A stretch of DNA of 64,000 bases from an uncultured Clostridia bacterium. Lineage in GTDB: Bacteria > Bacillota > Clostridia > Oscillospirales > CAG-382. Below, one piece after another: positions 40,869-49,889 of this stretch (the first letter of the stretch is position 1; each line of letters starts with the position of its first letter). Location: NCBI GenBank assembly GCA_947628695.1, contig CANRAV010000005.1:50623-114622 (forward strand), read 5' to 3'. The notes beneath the pieces are model-generated. The model did no database searches and was not told the DNA's origin. It worked only from the letters and a program-made list of their open reading frames with translations. A program made the translations under genes and the position numbers.

Positions 40869-41291
40869 ATGAATATTACCGAAAAAGCCGCTTATTTGAA
40901 GGGCCTTATGCAGGGCATGAAGATAGACGAGGATACCAACGAGGGCAAGCTTTTTAAGGCTATTGCCGACCTGTTGGAGGACATCTCTATGTCCGTTGCC
41001 GACCTTGAGGACGGTCAGGCATACCTTGAGGAATACGTTGACGAGATCGACATGGACCTTGGCGAGGTAGAGCGCGACGTTTACGAGTGCGAGGACGACG
41101 ACGAGTGCGACTGTGACGACTGCTGCGACGACGACTGCGACTGTGACGACCTATGCGACTGCTACGGTGTCATATGCCCCAACTGCGGCGAAGAGATATG
41201 CTACGACGCGGACATGGCCGCAGACAGCATCATTTGTCCCGCCTGCAACGCGGAGATTCAACTTGAGGACGTAGAATCGGACGACGAGTAA
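40869..41291 (+). CDS. CD1247-type protein with an Asp/Cys-rich linker and zinc-ribbon-like tail
   Basis: This 140-residue protein has an N-terminal helical domain (1-63, ITEKAAYLKGLMQGMKIDEDTNEGKLFKAIADLLEDI...) matching the CD1247 N-terminal family of Clostridia. A 30-residue run in which Asp and Cys alternate (about 73-98) follows, then CPNCGEEICYD and CPACNAEIQL, a plausible zinc ribbon. ATG 40869 after GGACGGAGG. The family is of unknown function and commonly lies downstream of efp, as here. The Asp/Cys run is far denser than the typical acidic linker and could bind metal. Ends at a strong terminator. Confidence 0.85.
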   Translation: MNITEKAAYLKGLMQGMKIDEDTNEGKLFKAIADLLEDISMSVADLEDGQAYLEEYVDEIDMDLGEVERDVYECEDDDECDCDDCCDDDCDCDDLCDCYGVICPNCGEEICYDADMAADSIICPACNAEIQLEDVESDDE

Positions 41292-41321
41292 CGTTTCACA
41301 CCGGCAAAATATCGGCAAACA

Positions 41322-41354
41322 GGCGGAACGTTTTTACGTTCCGCCCTTTCTTTT
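41322..41354 (+). terminator. Intrinsic terminator after the efp/CD1247 pair
   Basis: GGCGGAACG (41322-41330) pairs with CGTTCCGCC (41337-41345), followed by CTTTCTTTT. Confidence 0.85.
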
Positions 41355-41374
41355 AATACACGGAGTTTTTAAAC

Positions 41375-42166
41375 ATGGAGCTTATCGATTTTCACACACA
41401 TATTTTCCCCAACCCCATTGCCAACCGCGCCGCGCAGAACGTCGGCAGCTATTACGGGCTTCCGATAGAGGGGGACGGGACGGCTGCGATGCTTAAGGCG
41501 CACGCGCCGCAGGGCGTAAAGACCCGCTTTGTCGTCTCCTCTGCGGCCATGAAGGCGAAGAACGTCATCCCCGGGAACGACTTCCTAATTCAGTCTGCCG
41601 CGGAAGACAGCGCCTTTATCCCCTTCGCCTCCTTCCACCCCGACATGGGGGAGAAGGAAGCGCTTGCGGAGCTGGAGCGCGTAGCGTCTCTCGGCGTGTA
41701 CGGCGTAAAGCTACACCCCGACTTCCAGCACATCTACATAGACGAAGAGCGCCTATTCCCCATGTACCGCAAGTGCGCGGAGCTGAAGCTGCCCATCCTC
41801 TTCCACGTTGGCGACAAGGGGACGGACTTCTCCACACCCAAGCGCATGCGCCGCGTTGCGGACATGTTCCCAAATCTTACCGTGATAGCTGCACACCTCG
41901 GCGGTTACTCCGTTTGGGGGGAAGCGCAAAAGTACCTTATCGGCGCGGACGTGTACATGGACTGCTCGGAGTCCGTGCCCTACATAAGCGAGGAGGAGAC
42001 CTACGGTATGATAAAACGCCACGGCGTGGATCGCGTGATGTTCGGAAGCGACTTCCCCGTCTTCTGCACCGACACGGCGTTTGCGCTTATAGACAAGCTT
42101 CCGTTTACGCCGGAGGAAAAGGAAAAGATCTACCACGGCAACGCGGAAAGGCTTCTCGGACTTTAA
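41375..42166 (+). CDS. Amidohydrolase-2 family TIM-barrel hydrolase
   Basis: This 263-residue protein has metal-site motifs IDFHTHIFPN (5-14), GVYGVKLHPDFQHIYID, PILFHVGDKGTDFSTPKRM, VIAAHLGG and MFGSDFPVFC, i.e. HxH, His, His and Asp of the amidohydrolase family 2 (decarboxylase/lactonase type). ATG 41375 lies 20 bases after the terminator, with a weak ribosome site. The substrate is unknown. It is followed after 16 bases by a thioesterase gene. Confidence 0.85.
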   Translation: MELIDFHTHIFPNPIANRAAQNVGSYYGLPIEGDGTAAMLKAHAPQGVKTRFVVSSAAMKAKNVIPGNDFLIQSAAEDSAFIPFASFHPDMGEKEALAELERVASLGVYGVKLHPDFQHIYIDEERLFPMYRKCAELKLPILFHVGDKGTDFSTPKRMRRVADMFPNLTVIAAHLGGYSVWGEAQKYLIGADVYMDCSESVPYISEEETYGMIKRHGVDRVMFGSDFPVFCTDTAFALIDKLPFTPEEKEKIYHGNAERLLGL

Positions 42167-42182
42167 GAAGGAGGCATTTGAC

Positions 42183-42587
42183 ATGACAGAGCTTGAAAAA
42201 GCGCGCAAATTTTTCGCAAACGACCTCTACGCCACGGAGGCGACGGGCGTAGTCATAGACGAGGTGGGCGAGAACTACGCAAAGTGCAGCCTTAAGCTCG
42301 AACGCAAACACCAAAACGCCGTAGGGCACGTGATGGGCGGCGCTATTTTCGCCATGGCGGACTTTACCTTCGCCGTCTCCACCAACCGCGACGGGAAGGT
42401 TACCGTCTCCACCGTCGCGCAGATAAGCCACCTCGCAAGCCCCAAGGGCGACACGCTGTACGCCGAAAGCCGCCTGCTTAAGGACGGGCACCGCACCTGC
42501 TTCTATCAGGTCGATATAAGCGACAACACCGGCACACCGGTCGCGGTGGTGACGTTCTGCGGGACTAAGATTCCGCAGAAGGCGTAA
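42183..42587 (+). CDS. PaaI-type hotdog thioesterase
   Basis: This 134-residue protein starts at ATG 42183 after AAGGAGG. The hotdog fold signature is KHQNAVGHVMGGAIFAMADFTFAVSTNRDG, with the conserved GHVMGG turn and catalytic Asp in MADF; VAQISHLASPKGDTLYAESRLLKDG follows. It hydrolyses acyl-CoA, possibly aryl-acyl-CoA. Operon with the amidohydrolase. A family B repeat begins 18 bases downstream and its first stem may terminate the transcript. Confidence 0.88.
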   Translation: MTELEKARKFFANDLYATEATGVVIDEVGENYAKCSLKLERKHQNAVGHVMGGAIFAMADFTFAVSTNRDGKVTVSTVAQISHLASPKGDTLYAESRLLKDGHRTCFYQVDISDNTGTPVAVVTFCGTKIPQKA

Positions 42588-42605
42588 CTTATTATTTTAT
42601 TTTAT

Positions 42606-42784
42606 GGACGGGCCTCGGCCCGTCCTTAGCTTTTATATGAGGGGACTCGGTCCCCTCATGGCTGTTTTGGGTTAGGCTTATAGAATAACAAAGCTTTTAA
42701 GGCCCAAAGGGCACAGCCCTTTGGAAACCCAATTTGGCAACGCAGGTTACGTCGTCGCCGTGTTTAGGTTTACCGCACGTATGG
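42606..42784. repeat. Dispersed structured repeat family B, copy 2 (reverse orientation)
   Basis: Starts with stem GGACGGGCC/GGCCCGTCC, then GAGGGGAC/GTCCCCTC, a GGCTTAT..AAGCTTTT segment, CCAAAGGGC/GCCCTTTGG and the end sequence CGCACGTATG. Arms differ from the other copies but remain complementary. Confidence 0.7.
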
Positions 42785-42834
42785 AGCGCCGGTGCAATTA
42801 TTTTTCATCTTTATAAAAAATTTAAATTTGGGGC

Positions 42835-42863
42835 TTGACAAAAGGCGCGTTTGCTGGTATACT
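42835..42863 (+). promoter_or_regulatory. Promoter of the tRNA-Met/tRNA-Glu operon
   Basis: TTGACA (42835-42840), a 17-base spacer and TATACT (42858-42863). Confidence 0.75.
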
Positions 42864-42930
42864 TATTGGGCGCGGGTGTAAGGCGCTCTTAAGGCGTGCC
42901 TTTTGGCGCGGCAGCTGCGCGAGAACAAAT

Positions 42931-43007
42931 GGCGGAATAGCTCAGCTGGCTAGAGCATCCGGTTCATACCCGGCAGGTCGTTGGTTCAAATCCGACTTCC
43001 GCTACCA
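42931..43007 (+). tRNA. tRNA-Met (CAT anticodon)
   Basis: A 77-base cloverleaf with encoded CCA. The acceptor stem GGCGGAA pairs with TTCCGCT (discriminator A). D arm AGCTCAGCTGGCTAGAGC, anticodon stem CCGGT/ACCGG around TTCATAC-type loop with CAT, and T arm GTTGGTTCAAATCC. The first acceptor position pairs G-T, not the C-A mismatch of a typical initiator tRNA, so this is more likely an elongator, but TilS-modified tRNA-Ile2 (CAT) cannot be excluded. Confidence 0.9.
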
Positions 43008-43082
43008 GGCCCGTTGGTCAAGAGGCTAAGACACCGCCCTTTCACGGCGGTAACAGGAGTTCGATTCTCCTACGGGTCACCA
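43008..43082 (+). tRNA. tRNA-Glu (TTC anticodon)
   Basis: A 75-base tRNA with encoded CCA, directly abutting the Met tRNA with no spacer. The acceptor stem begins GGCCCGT and pairs with ACGGGTC. Anticodon stem CCGCC/GGCGG with loop CTTTCAC (anticodon TTC), and T arm AGGAGTTCGATTCTCCT. It is processed from the common transcript and followed by a terminator. Confidence 0.92.
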
Positions 43083-43116
43083 AAAATCGGCAGGACATAA
43101 GTCTTGCCGATTTTTT
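43083..43116 (+). terminator. Intrinsic terminator after the tRNA operon
   Basis: AAAATCGGCA pairs with TGCCGATTTT, followed by further T residues (43111-43116). Confidence 0.85.
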
Positions 43117-43150
43117 GTTCAAGATGTTTTGGCATTTTTTTGCAAATCTC

Positions 43151-43179
43151 TTTACATAAAACTCGCTTTGTGATATAAT
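43151..43179 (+). promoter_or_regulatory. Promoter of the structured leader / ncRNA candidate
   Basis: TTTACA (43151-43156), a 17-base spacer and TATAAT (43174-43179). Transcription would begin near 43185, exactly where the first long stem begins. Confidence 0.65.
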
Positions 43180-43184
43180 GTCGA

Positions 43185-43357
43185 TACCACACAAAACTCA
43201 ATTCTCTTATTCTCCGGAACTTGCCTTTTTACTTTGGTAAAAATGCGGGCTTCACTTTTCGCATTTCCGGTGAATGTTGAGAGAGTTTTTGTGTGGTAGC
43301 AAAACGAGTGTTCGCATTTTTCAGTGTGTGCAGCTCGTGTTGCACACACTTTTTTTG
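43185..43357 (+). ncRNA. Structured leader or independent ncRNA with terminator
   Basis: The 5' arm TACCACACAAAACTC (43185-43199) pairs with GAGTTTTTGTGTGGTA (43283-43298, one bulged T). Inside, TTC/GAA and CCGGAA/TTCCGG continue the rod, and TTTTTAC/GTAAAAA forms an inner hairpin. Downstream is a perfect 10-bp terminator stem AGTGTGTGCA (43323-43332) with TGCACACACT (43341-43350) and seven T residues. The next gene's ribosome site begins one base after the T run. It could be a stand-alone rod-like RNA of about 170 nt or an attenuator controlling the zinc-ribbon gene. ACGAG (43304-43308) can also pair with CTCGT in the terminator loop. No known riboswitch class was recognised. Confidence 0.5.
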
Positions 43358-43373
43358 TAGGAGGCAAGAATAC

Positions 43374-43967
43374 ATGGCGAAAATAATCATCAAAAGAAAA
43401 TCAAGCATGGGTGGGGCGCTTTGCAACCACGATGTCTATCTGCTGAATAAGTATATTGGAACATTGGAAAACGGCGGAACGCTTGAGATACCGGTCGATG
43501 TAGGAAGCCACACTCTTACGTTTGCGTCAAAAAGAATATCCGGCAAAGATGCAGAATTTAATGTTGTTGTGAATGAAGAGGAGGAGATTGTTGAAATAAG
43601 AACAAGGTTCAACATGAGCGGCCAATATATAGTTGAATATGCGGACAATAAACCGCATATTCCTACATTTCACCGTCCCGAACCTGCTGCAAATCCGGGG
43701 ACTTCTGCCGAGCTGACAGATCCGCAAGCGAACGCTGCTGTTCAAACGCCCTCGGGGATAAGATGCCCTCGCTGCGGAAGCTATGACATTTTCCCCGTCT
43801 CGGAAGTATCGACAAAAGGAAAAGATTTTAATGCAGGGAACGCTTGCTGCGGCTTAATGCTTTGCGGACCGTTGGGGCTGTTATTTGGTTCTACAGGAAA
43901 AGGGAAGCAGACTATTACCACAACATATTGGATGTGCAAGGGCTGTGGGCACAAATTTAAAGCATAG
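43374..43967 (+). CDS. Zinc-ribbon protein of unknown function (AT-rich)
   Basis: This 197-residue protein starts at ATG 43374 after GTAGGAGG, immediately behind an intrinsic terminator. The N-terminal half (about 1-90) is a beta-sandwich-like region (KIIIKRKSSMGGALCNHDVYLLNKYIG..., SHTLTFASKRISGKDAEFNVVVNEEEEIVEIRTRF) of the kind that follows PEGA/DUF2846-like folds. The C-terminal half has a zinc ribbon CPRCGS...CKGCGH with a hydrophobic CCGLMLCGPLGLLFG hairpin between. Base composition is clearly more AT-rich than the surroundings, which suggests acquisition. It may be controlled by the upstream attenuator-like structure. Function unknown. Confidence 0.65.
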   Translation: MAKIIIKRKSSMGGALCNHDVYLLNKYIGTLENGGTLEIPVDVGSHTLTFASKRISGKDAEFNVVVNEEEEIVEIRTRFNMSGQYIVEYADNKPHIPTFHRPEPAANPGTSAELTDPQANAAVQTPSGIRCPRCGSYDIFPVSEVSTKGKDFNAGNACCGLMLCGPLGLLFGSTGKGKQTITTTYWMCKGCGHKFKA

Positions 43968-43998
43968 TGCAACCGGGACAAAGCATTGGATTAAAGTT

Positions 43999-44316
43999 AT
44001 GTCGATCACAAGAAAGGTGTGGGGCTGCCACCAAATTCCGGAAAGGAGCTTCTTTCTGCATGGGTACCAGTTCCCGTTGTGTGCTCGCTGCACCGGTGTT
44101 TTGATCGGGTATTTATGTTCATTTTTATTGATAGCCTTTAACTGCTTTATTCCTGTTTTTGCATGCATTTTATTATTGCTGCCGCTGGTTATTGACGGTG
44201 GGGTTCAGCTGTTGTTTTGTATTTCATCAACCAATACAAGAAGATTGATAACGGGTATAGCTTTTGGAATAGGTTTTGTTCAGTTAATAGCGGAATTTTT
44301 TATATACATAATTTAA
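43999..44316 (+). CDS. DUF2085 small membrane protein
   Basis: A 105-residue protein read from ATG 43999. It carries the family signature WGCHQIPERSFFLHGYQFPLCARCTGVLIGY (Cys/His-rich, probably metal binding) and three to four hydrophobic helices ending IAFGIGFVQLIAEFFIYII. It is 31 bases downstream of the zinc-ribbon gene and shares its AT-rich composition; a weak ribosome site suggests coupling. DUF2085 proteins are of unknown function. The Cys-His pattern in both this and the preceding protein may be functionally linked. Confidence 0.8.
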   Translation: MSITRKVWGCHQIPERSFFLHGYQFPLCARCTGVLIGYLCSFLLIAFNCFIPVFACILLLLPLVIDGGVQLLFCISSTNTRRLITGIAFGIGFVQLIAEFFIYII

Positions 44317-44377
44317 TACAGTAACAATACTTGACTAAACGACGAAGCTCGTTTAGAATAAAAATGCAGCTGCTTTG

Positions 44378-44473
44378 GGGGATTTGTCGGTAAACCCGGC
44401 CAATAAAAAACCGAAGAAATTGTGTGGGGATTTGTCGGTAGACCCGGCTAACAAAAAACCGAAGAAATTGGGG
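44378..44473. repeat. 48-bp tandem repeat, two copies
   Basis: Copies begin at 44378 and 44426 (GGGGATTTGTCGGTA...CCGAAGAAATTG) with four or five differences. Each has a CGGT-T-CCGG-type stem. Non-coding, just upstream of a terminator. Confidence 0.65.
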
Positions 44474-44505
44474 GAGGCGTAAACCTCCCCCATCTTTATT
44501 TTTTA
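44470..44505 (+). terminator. Intrinsic terminator after the DUF2085 gene
   Basis: GGGGGAGG (44470-44477) pairs with CCTCCCCC (44484-44491), followed by ATCTTTATTTTTT. Confidence 0.75.
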
Positions 44506-44533
44506 TGCAGGCAAAAATCAAAATGCGAACAGC

Positions 44534-44715
44534 TCCCCATACGTACGGCCGGCCTATACATGGCTCAAGCGTAACCTGCGCTGCCAGCTCGGGATTCCAA
44601 AGGGTGCTAACCCTTTGGCTCTAAAAAGCTACTGTTTTTGTAAAGCCTTAATTAGAGAGCCACGAAGGGACCGAGTCCCTTCGTAAAAAAACCAAGGCCG
44701 AGCCGGGGCTCGGCC
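44534..44715. repeat. Dispersed structured repeat family B, copy 3
   Basis: Begins at CATACGT, then CCAAAGGGT/ACCCTTTGG-type stem, the AGCTACTG..AAAGCCTTAATTAGAGAGCC core, GAAGGGAC/GTCCCTTC stem and terminal GGCCGAGCC/GGCTCGGCC. Lies downstream of the minus-strand dus gene. Confidence 0.7.
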
Positions 44716-44763
44716 TAAAAAATAAAGAGGCTCGGCCATATAAAAATAATAAAAAACCAAAAA

Positions 44764-45696
44764 CTAACCCCCAAAGATCTCGCGAGCGATGTCGAGTGCT
44801 TCGCTGACGGACTGCACGTCGTTGGCGCGGCGGCGTATGGCGGCGGAGCCGGGCAGCCCCTTGCTGTACCAGGCGAGGTGCTTGCGCGCTTCGAGGGCGG
44901 CGGTTCTTTCGCCCTTGATCTGCGCCATCATGCGGAAATGGGTGCACACCGCCATATATTTTTCGGCGTCGGTCGGTTCGGCATAGGGGCGGCCTTCGAG
45001 GGCGGCTAATATCTCCGCGAATACCCAGGGGCGGCCGAGCGCGCCTCTGCCGACGGCAACGCCGTCGCAGCCGGTTGCGGAAAGGGCCCTCCTTGCGCTT
45101 TCGCCGTCGGTTATGTCGCCGTTTACTATAACGGGCACGCGCACCGCGCGCTTTACGGCGGCTGCGGTGTTTGTCTCCGCGTGACCGGAGTACATCTGAT
45201 CACGCGTCCTGCCGTGCACGCAGATAAAGGCGGCTCCTGCCTCCGCCGCGCAGGCGGCAACCTCTATGGCGGTTTTGTGCTCGGCGTCAAAGCCCGTGCG
45301 CATCTTTACGCTGACGGGCACGTCCACCTCCGCCTTTACCGCCTCTACTATGCGGCCGCACTTCTCCGGGTCCTTCATAAGGGCGCTGCCCTCGCCGCTG
45401 CGGACGCATTTGGGCACGGGACAGCCCATGTTTATGTCTATGGCTGCGGGGGAATAGCGCATAAGCAGCGACGCTGCGCGTGCCATATACTCCGGCTCGC
45501 TGCCGAATATCTGTATCCCTCCGCGCTCGCCCTCGAAGGGCTCTGCAAGGAGAGCCGTTTTTTTATCGCCGAAGCACACGGCCTTGGCGGAGACCATCTC
45601 CGTCACCGTATACGTCGCGCCGTAATGCGCGCACAGTGCGCGAAAAGCCGCGTCCGTCACCCCCGCCATCGGCGCAAGCACAAGCCTTATATCCAT
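44764..45696 (-). CDS. dus: tRNA-dihydrouridine synthase (DusB/NifR3 type)
   Basis: This 310-residue FMN-dependent TIM-barrel enzyme has LAPMAGVTDAAFR (7-19), the INMGCPVPKCVRSGEGSALM active site (catalytic Cys near 98), VKMRTGF, HGRTRDQMYSG, VNGDITDG and VAVGRGALGRPWVF. It reduces uridines in the tRNA D-loop. ATG 45696 follows AGGGG, 12 bases after the recG stop. It is the last gene of a minus-strand run yhaO-like, yhaN-like, recG, dus. The DusB label is by pattern; the modified position is not decided. Confidence 0.93.
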   Translation of the reverse strand: MDIRLVLAPMAGVTDAAFRALCAHYGATYTVTEMVSAKAVCFGDKKTALLAEPFEGERGGIQIFGSEPEYMARAASLLMRYSPAAIDINMGCPVPKCVRSGEGSALMKDPEKCGRIVEAVKAEVDVPVSVKMRTGFDAEHKTAIEVAACAAEAGAAFICVHGRTRDQMYSGHAETNTAAAVKRAVRVPVIVNGDITDGESARRALSATGCDGVAVGRGALGRPWVFAEILAALEGRPYAEPTDAEKYMAVCTHFRMMAQIKGERTAALEARKHLAWYSKGLPGSAAIRRRANDVQSVSEALDIAREIFGG

Positions 45697-45708
45697 CTTT
45701 ACCCCTGT

Positions 45709-47739
<2,031 letters not shown>

Positions 47740-47746
47740 CTTTCCC

Positions 47747-49885
47747 TCACAGTGAAACCTTCGTGTACGCACAGCCGAGCGAGCGCATAGCCCTCTCCTC
47801 CCGGTCGGTGCAGCTTAAAATTATCACCTGGCAGCCCTTGCCGCAGATAAGCTTTAAAAGCCCTTCAAGGCGGCCGTCGTCCGTGTGCGCAAAGGCGTCG
47901 TCAAGCAGAAATGGCACTTGCCTTTCGCCGTACAGCAGCTTTGCCGTTGCCAGGCGCAGGCAAAGATATGCCGCCTCACGCGTGCCGGCGCTTAAATACT
48001 CTGCGCTTTTCATCCCCGCGCCGCTTTCAAAGGAGAGGTAAAGCCTTGCGTCCAGCTCTAAAACCGGGTACTTGCCTCCGGTTGCAACCGCAAAGTTCTC
48101 GCCCGCTATGGCGGCTATGCGCGGGGATATGGAGGCGCGCATCCCGTCGCTTGCCGCCTGCAGCTCGTCAAGCGCCGTCTGCAGTGCGGCGTAAGTGTAA
48201 AGCCTGTCTCTCTTCTCCGCACGGGTATAGGAAAGCGCGCTTTCCGTCTCCGCCGGGTCGCAGTGCAGCCCGTGCAGCGTCTCTATGCGGCTTTTAAGAC
48301 CCGCAAGCTTCTCTTTAAGCCCTTCCTCCGCCCGGGAGGCAAAGCGGTACTCCGTCTCTATCTGTTCTCTCGCCCTCTCCGGCTTTACAGCGCCCTTAGA
48401 GAGGGTTTCAAGAGAGGCAAGGTCGTTAGCCGTCTCAAAGCCTTTCACCGCGCGCTCTGCCGCGTCGCACTCCGCCCGCAGGCCGCTTGCGGCGGTAAAG
48501 CCCGCGTACATCGCGTCCACCGCCTCGTCGTTCCCCGTGGGAACAAGCGCCGTATACTCGCGGTTGGCGGTCTCATACTCCGCCTCCGCCTGTTTAAAGC
48601 GTATCTCGGCGCTTTCTATCACGGCAAGCGCCGCTTCCCTCTCCGCACGCAGTGCCGGCAGCGCGCCCGCCGCGCTTTTAAGCTCCGCCGCGCTTCCAAA
48701 GCCCGCCTTCTTCACAGCACCTGCGGCAAGCGCAAGACATATCAAAGCCGCCGCGCATACGGCCGCCCCTGCGGCCGCTACAGCCAAGGCCACGGTTTTG
48801 GGGCTTACAAACACGGCAAGCACCGCGGCAAGCGCCAAAAGCAGCGCGCCCGGGAAGGACAGCCCCACGGCTGCGCCCCTGTACCGCTGCCTCGCCTTTA
48901 CGGCGGCAAAGATGCCGTCGCTGTCCGGCTCCGCCGGCGCGCCCTTCTGCTTTGCGGCGGTGTACTGCTTCCGCGCCTCCTCAAGGCGGGACAGGCAAAA
49001 GCGCCTTCTGTCCCGTGCGGCGCGGCATTTTTCTATGTATTCGCCGCTCTTGTCGGCGTAAGGTGCGCTTTTAAGCGCCTCCGCCGTCTCTTGTGCCCTC
49101 TGTTTCAGCCCCCTGTACTCCTCAAGCAGCATTGCCGCCCTGTAGGCTTCCAGGTTCTGCAGCTCATTTTTAAGCCTCCGGACGTCCTCCGTCTTCTCTG
49201 CAAGGCTTTTCTCCGCAAACAAGGCGGAGCATTCCGCTTCCTCTATCTCGTGCATTGCCGCCCTCTCCGAGGCAAGCTTTTCCTCAAGCCGTCTTTCCTC
49301 TTCCTCAAGCTTCGGTATCTCGCCGGTGCCGGTTATGCGCCCCTTAAGCGCGTTTTTGTGCTTGGAAAGCGTCTCCTTCGCCTTCTCCGTGCCGATCTGC
49401 TCGTCCGCGGAGAAGACGAGGTTCTGCAGTGCCGAGGCAAGCCCCTCGTCCTTCGCCTCCGGGGGTGTGAGGGTCGAGAAGAAAAGCGTCTTCTCAAAGG
49501 TCTCCGCCCCTATGCCGAATATCTCCTCGCCGAAGCAAAGCCCCGCGTAAAGCTGCTTCCCCGTCGAAAGGTCGGTGCAGATGGCCTGCTCCTTCGTGCC
49601 CCCGCAGATCCGCTCTATGCGAAGCCTTCTCTCCCCCGCAAGGGTGACGGCAACCGAGGCGGCAGCGCCCGACCAGGGCATGTAAAGCTTCTTCGGGTTG
49701 CCCAAAATGGACGCGCTCCTCCCGCCGAAGCCGTAAAGCGCAAAGCGCAGCGCGGCGGAAAGGGTGCTTTTGCCGCACTCGTTGTCCGCCTTTATAAGGT
49801 TTACGCCCTCCGAAAATGCAAAGCTCCTTTGGCTAAGGCCTCCGAAGGCGCCTATATCGATGCGTTCTATATACAAGCTTTCCAC
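47747..49885 (-). CDS. Rad50/SbcC-like ATPase (YhaN type) with a membrane hairpin in its coiled coil
   Basis: This 712-residue protein starts at GTG 49885, four bases after the yhaO-like stop. The N-terminal half ATPase has Walker A DNECGKSTLSAAL (near 36-48). Coiled-coil arms (about 170-330 and 400-560) follow. Between them (about 343-395) are two hydrophobic helices, GLSFPGALLLALAAVLAVF and VALAVAAAGAAVCAAALICLALAAG. The C-terminal half carries the signature LSAGTREAAYLCLRLATAK and Walker B PFLLDDAFAHTDD. This is the SMC/Rad50 layout. The position after a metallophosphoesterase gene matches B. subtilis yhaO-yhaN. Membrane tethering of the coiled-coil apex is inferred. Confidence 0.82.
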   Translation of the reverse strand: MESLYIERIDIGAFGGLSQRSFAFSEGVNLIKADNECGKSTLSAALRFALYGFGGRSASILGNPKKLYMPWSGAAASVAVTLAGERRLRIERICGGTKEQAICTDLSTGKQLYAGLCFGEEIFGIGAETFEKTLFFSTLTPPEAKDEGLASALQNLVFSADEQIGTEKAKETLSKHKNALKGRITGTGEIPKLEEEERRLEEKLASERAAMHEIEEAECSALFAEKSLAEKTEDVRRLKNELQNLEAYRAAMLLEEYRGLKQRAQETAEALKSAPYADKSGEYIEKCRAARDRRRFCLSRLEEARKQYTAAKQKGAPAEPDSDGIFAAVKARQRYRGAAVGLSFPGALLLALAAVLAVFVSPKTVALAVAAAGAAVCAAALICLALAAGAVKKAGFGSAAELKSAAGALPALRAEREAALAVIESAEIRFKQAEAEYETANREYTALVPTGNDEAVDAMYAGFTAASGLRAECDAAERAVKGFETANDLASLETLSKGAVKPERAREQIETEYRFASRAEEGLKEKLAGLKSRIETLHGLHCDPAETESALSYTRAEKRDRLYTYAALQTALDELQAASDGMRASISPRIAAIAGENFAVATGGKYPVLELDARLYLSFESGAGMKSAEYLSAGTREAAYLCLRLATAKLLYGERQVPFLLDDAFAHTDDGRLEGLLKLICGKGCQVIILSCTDREERAMRSLGCAYTKVSL

Positions 49886-49889
49886 CGTA

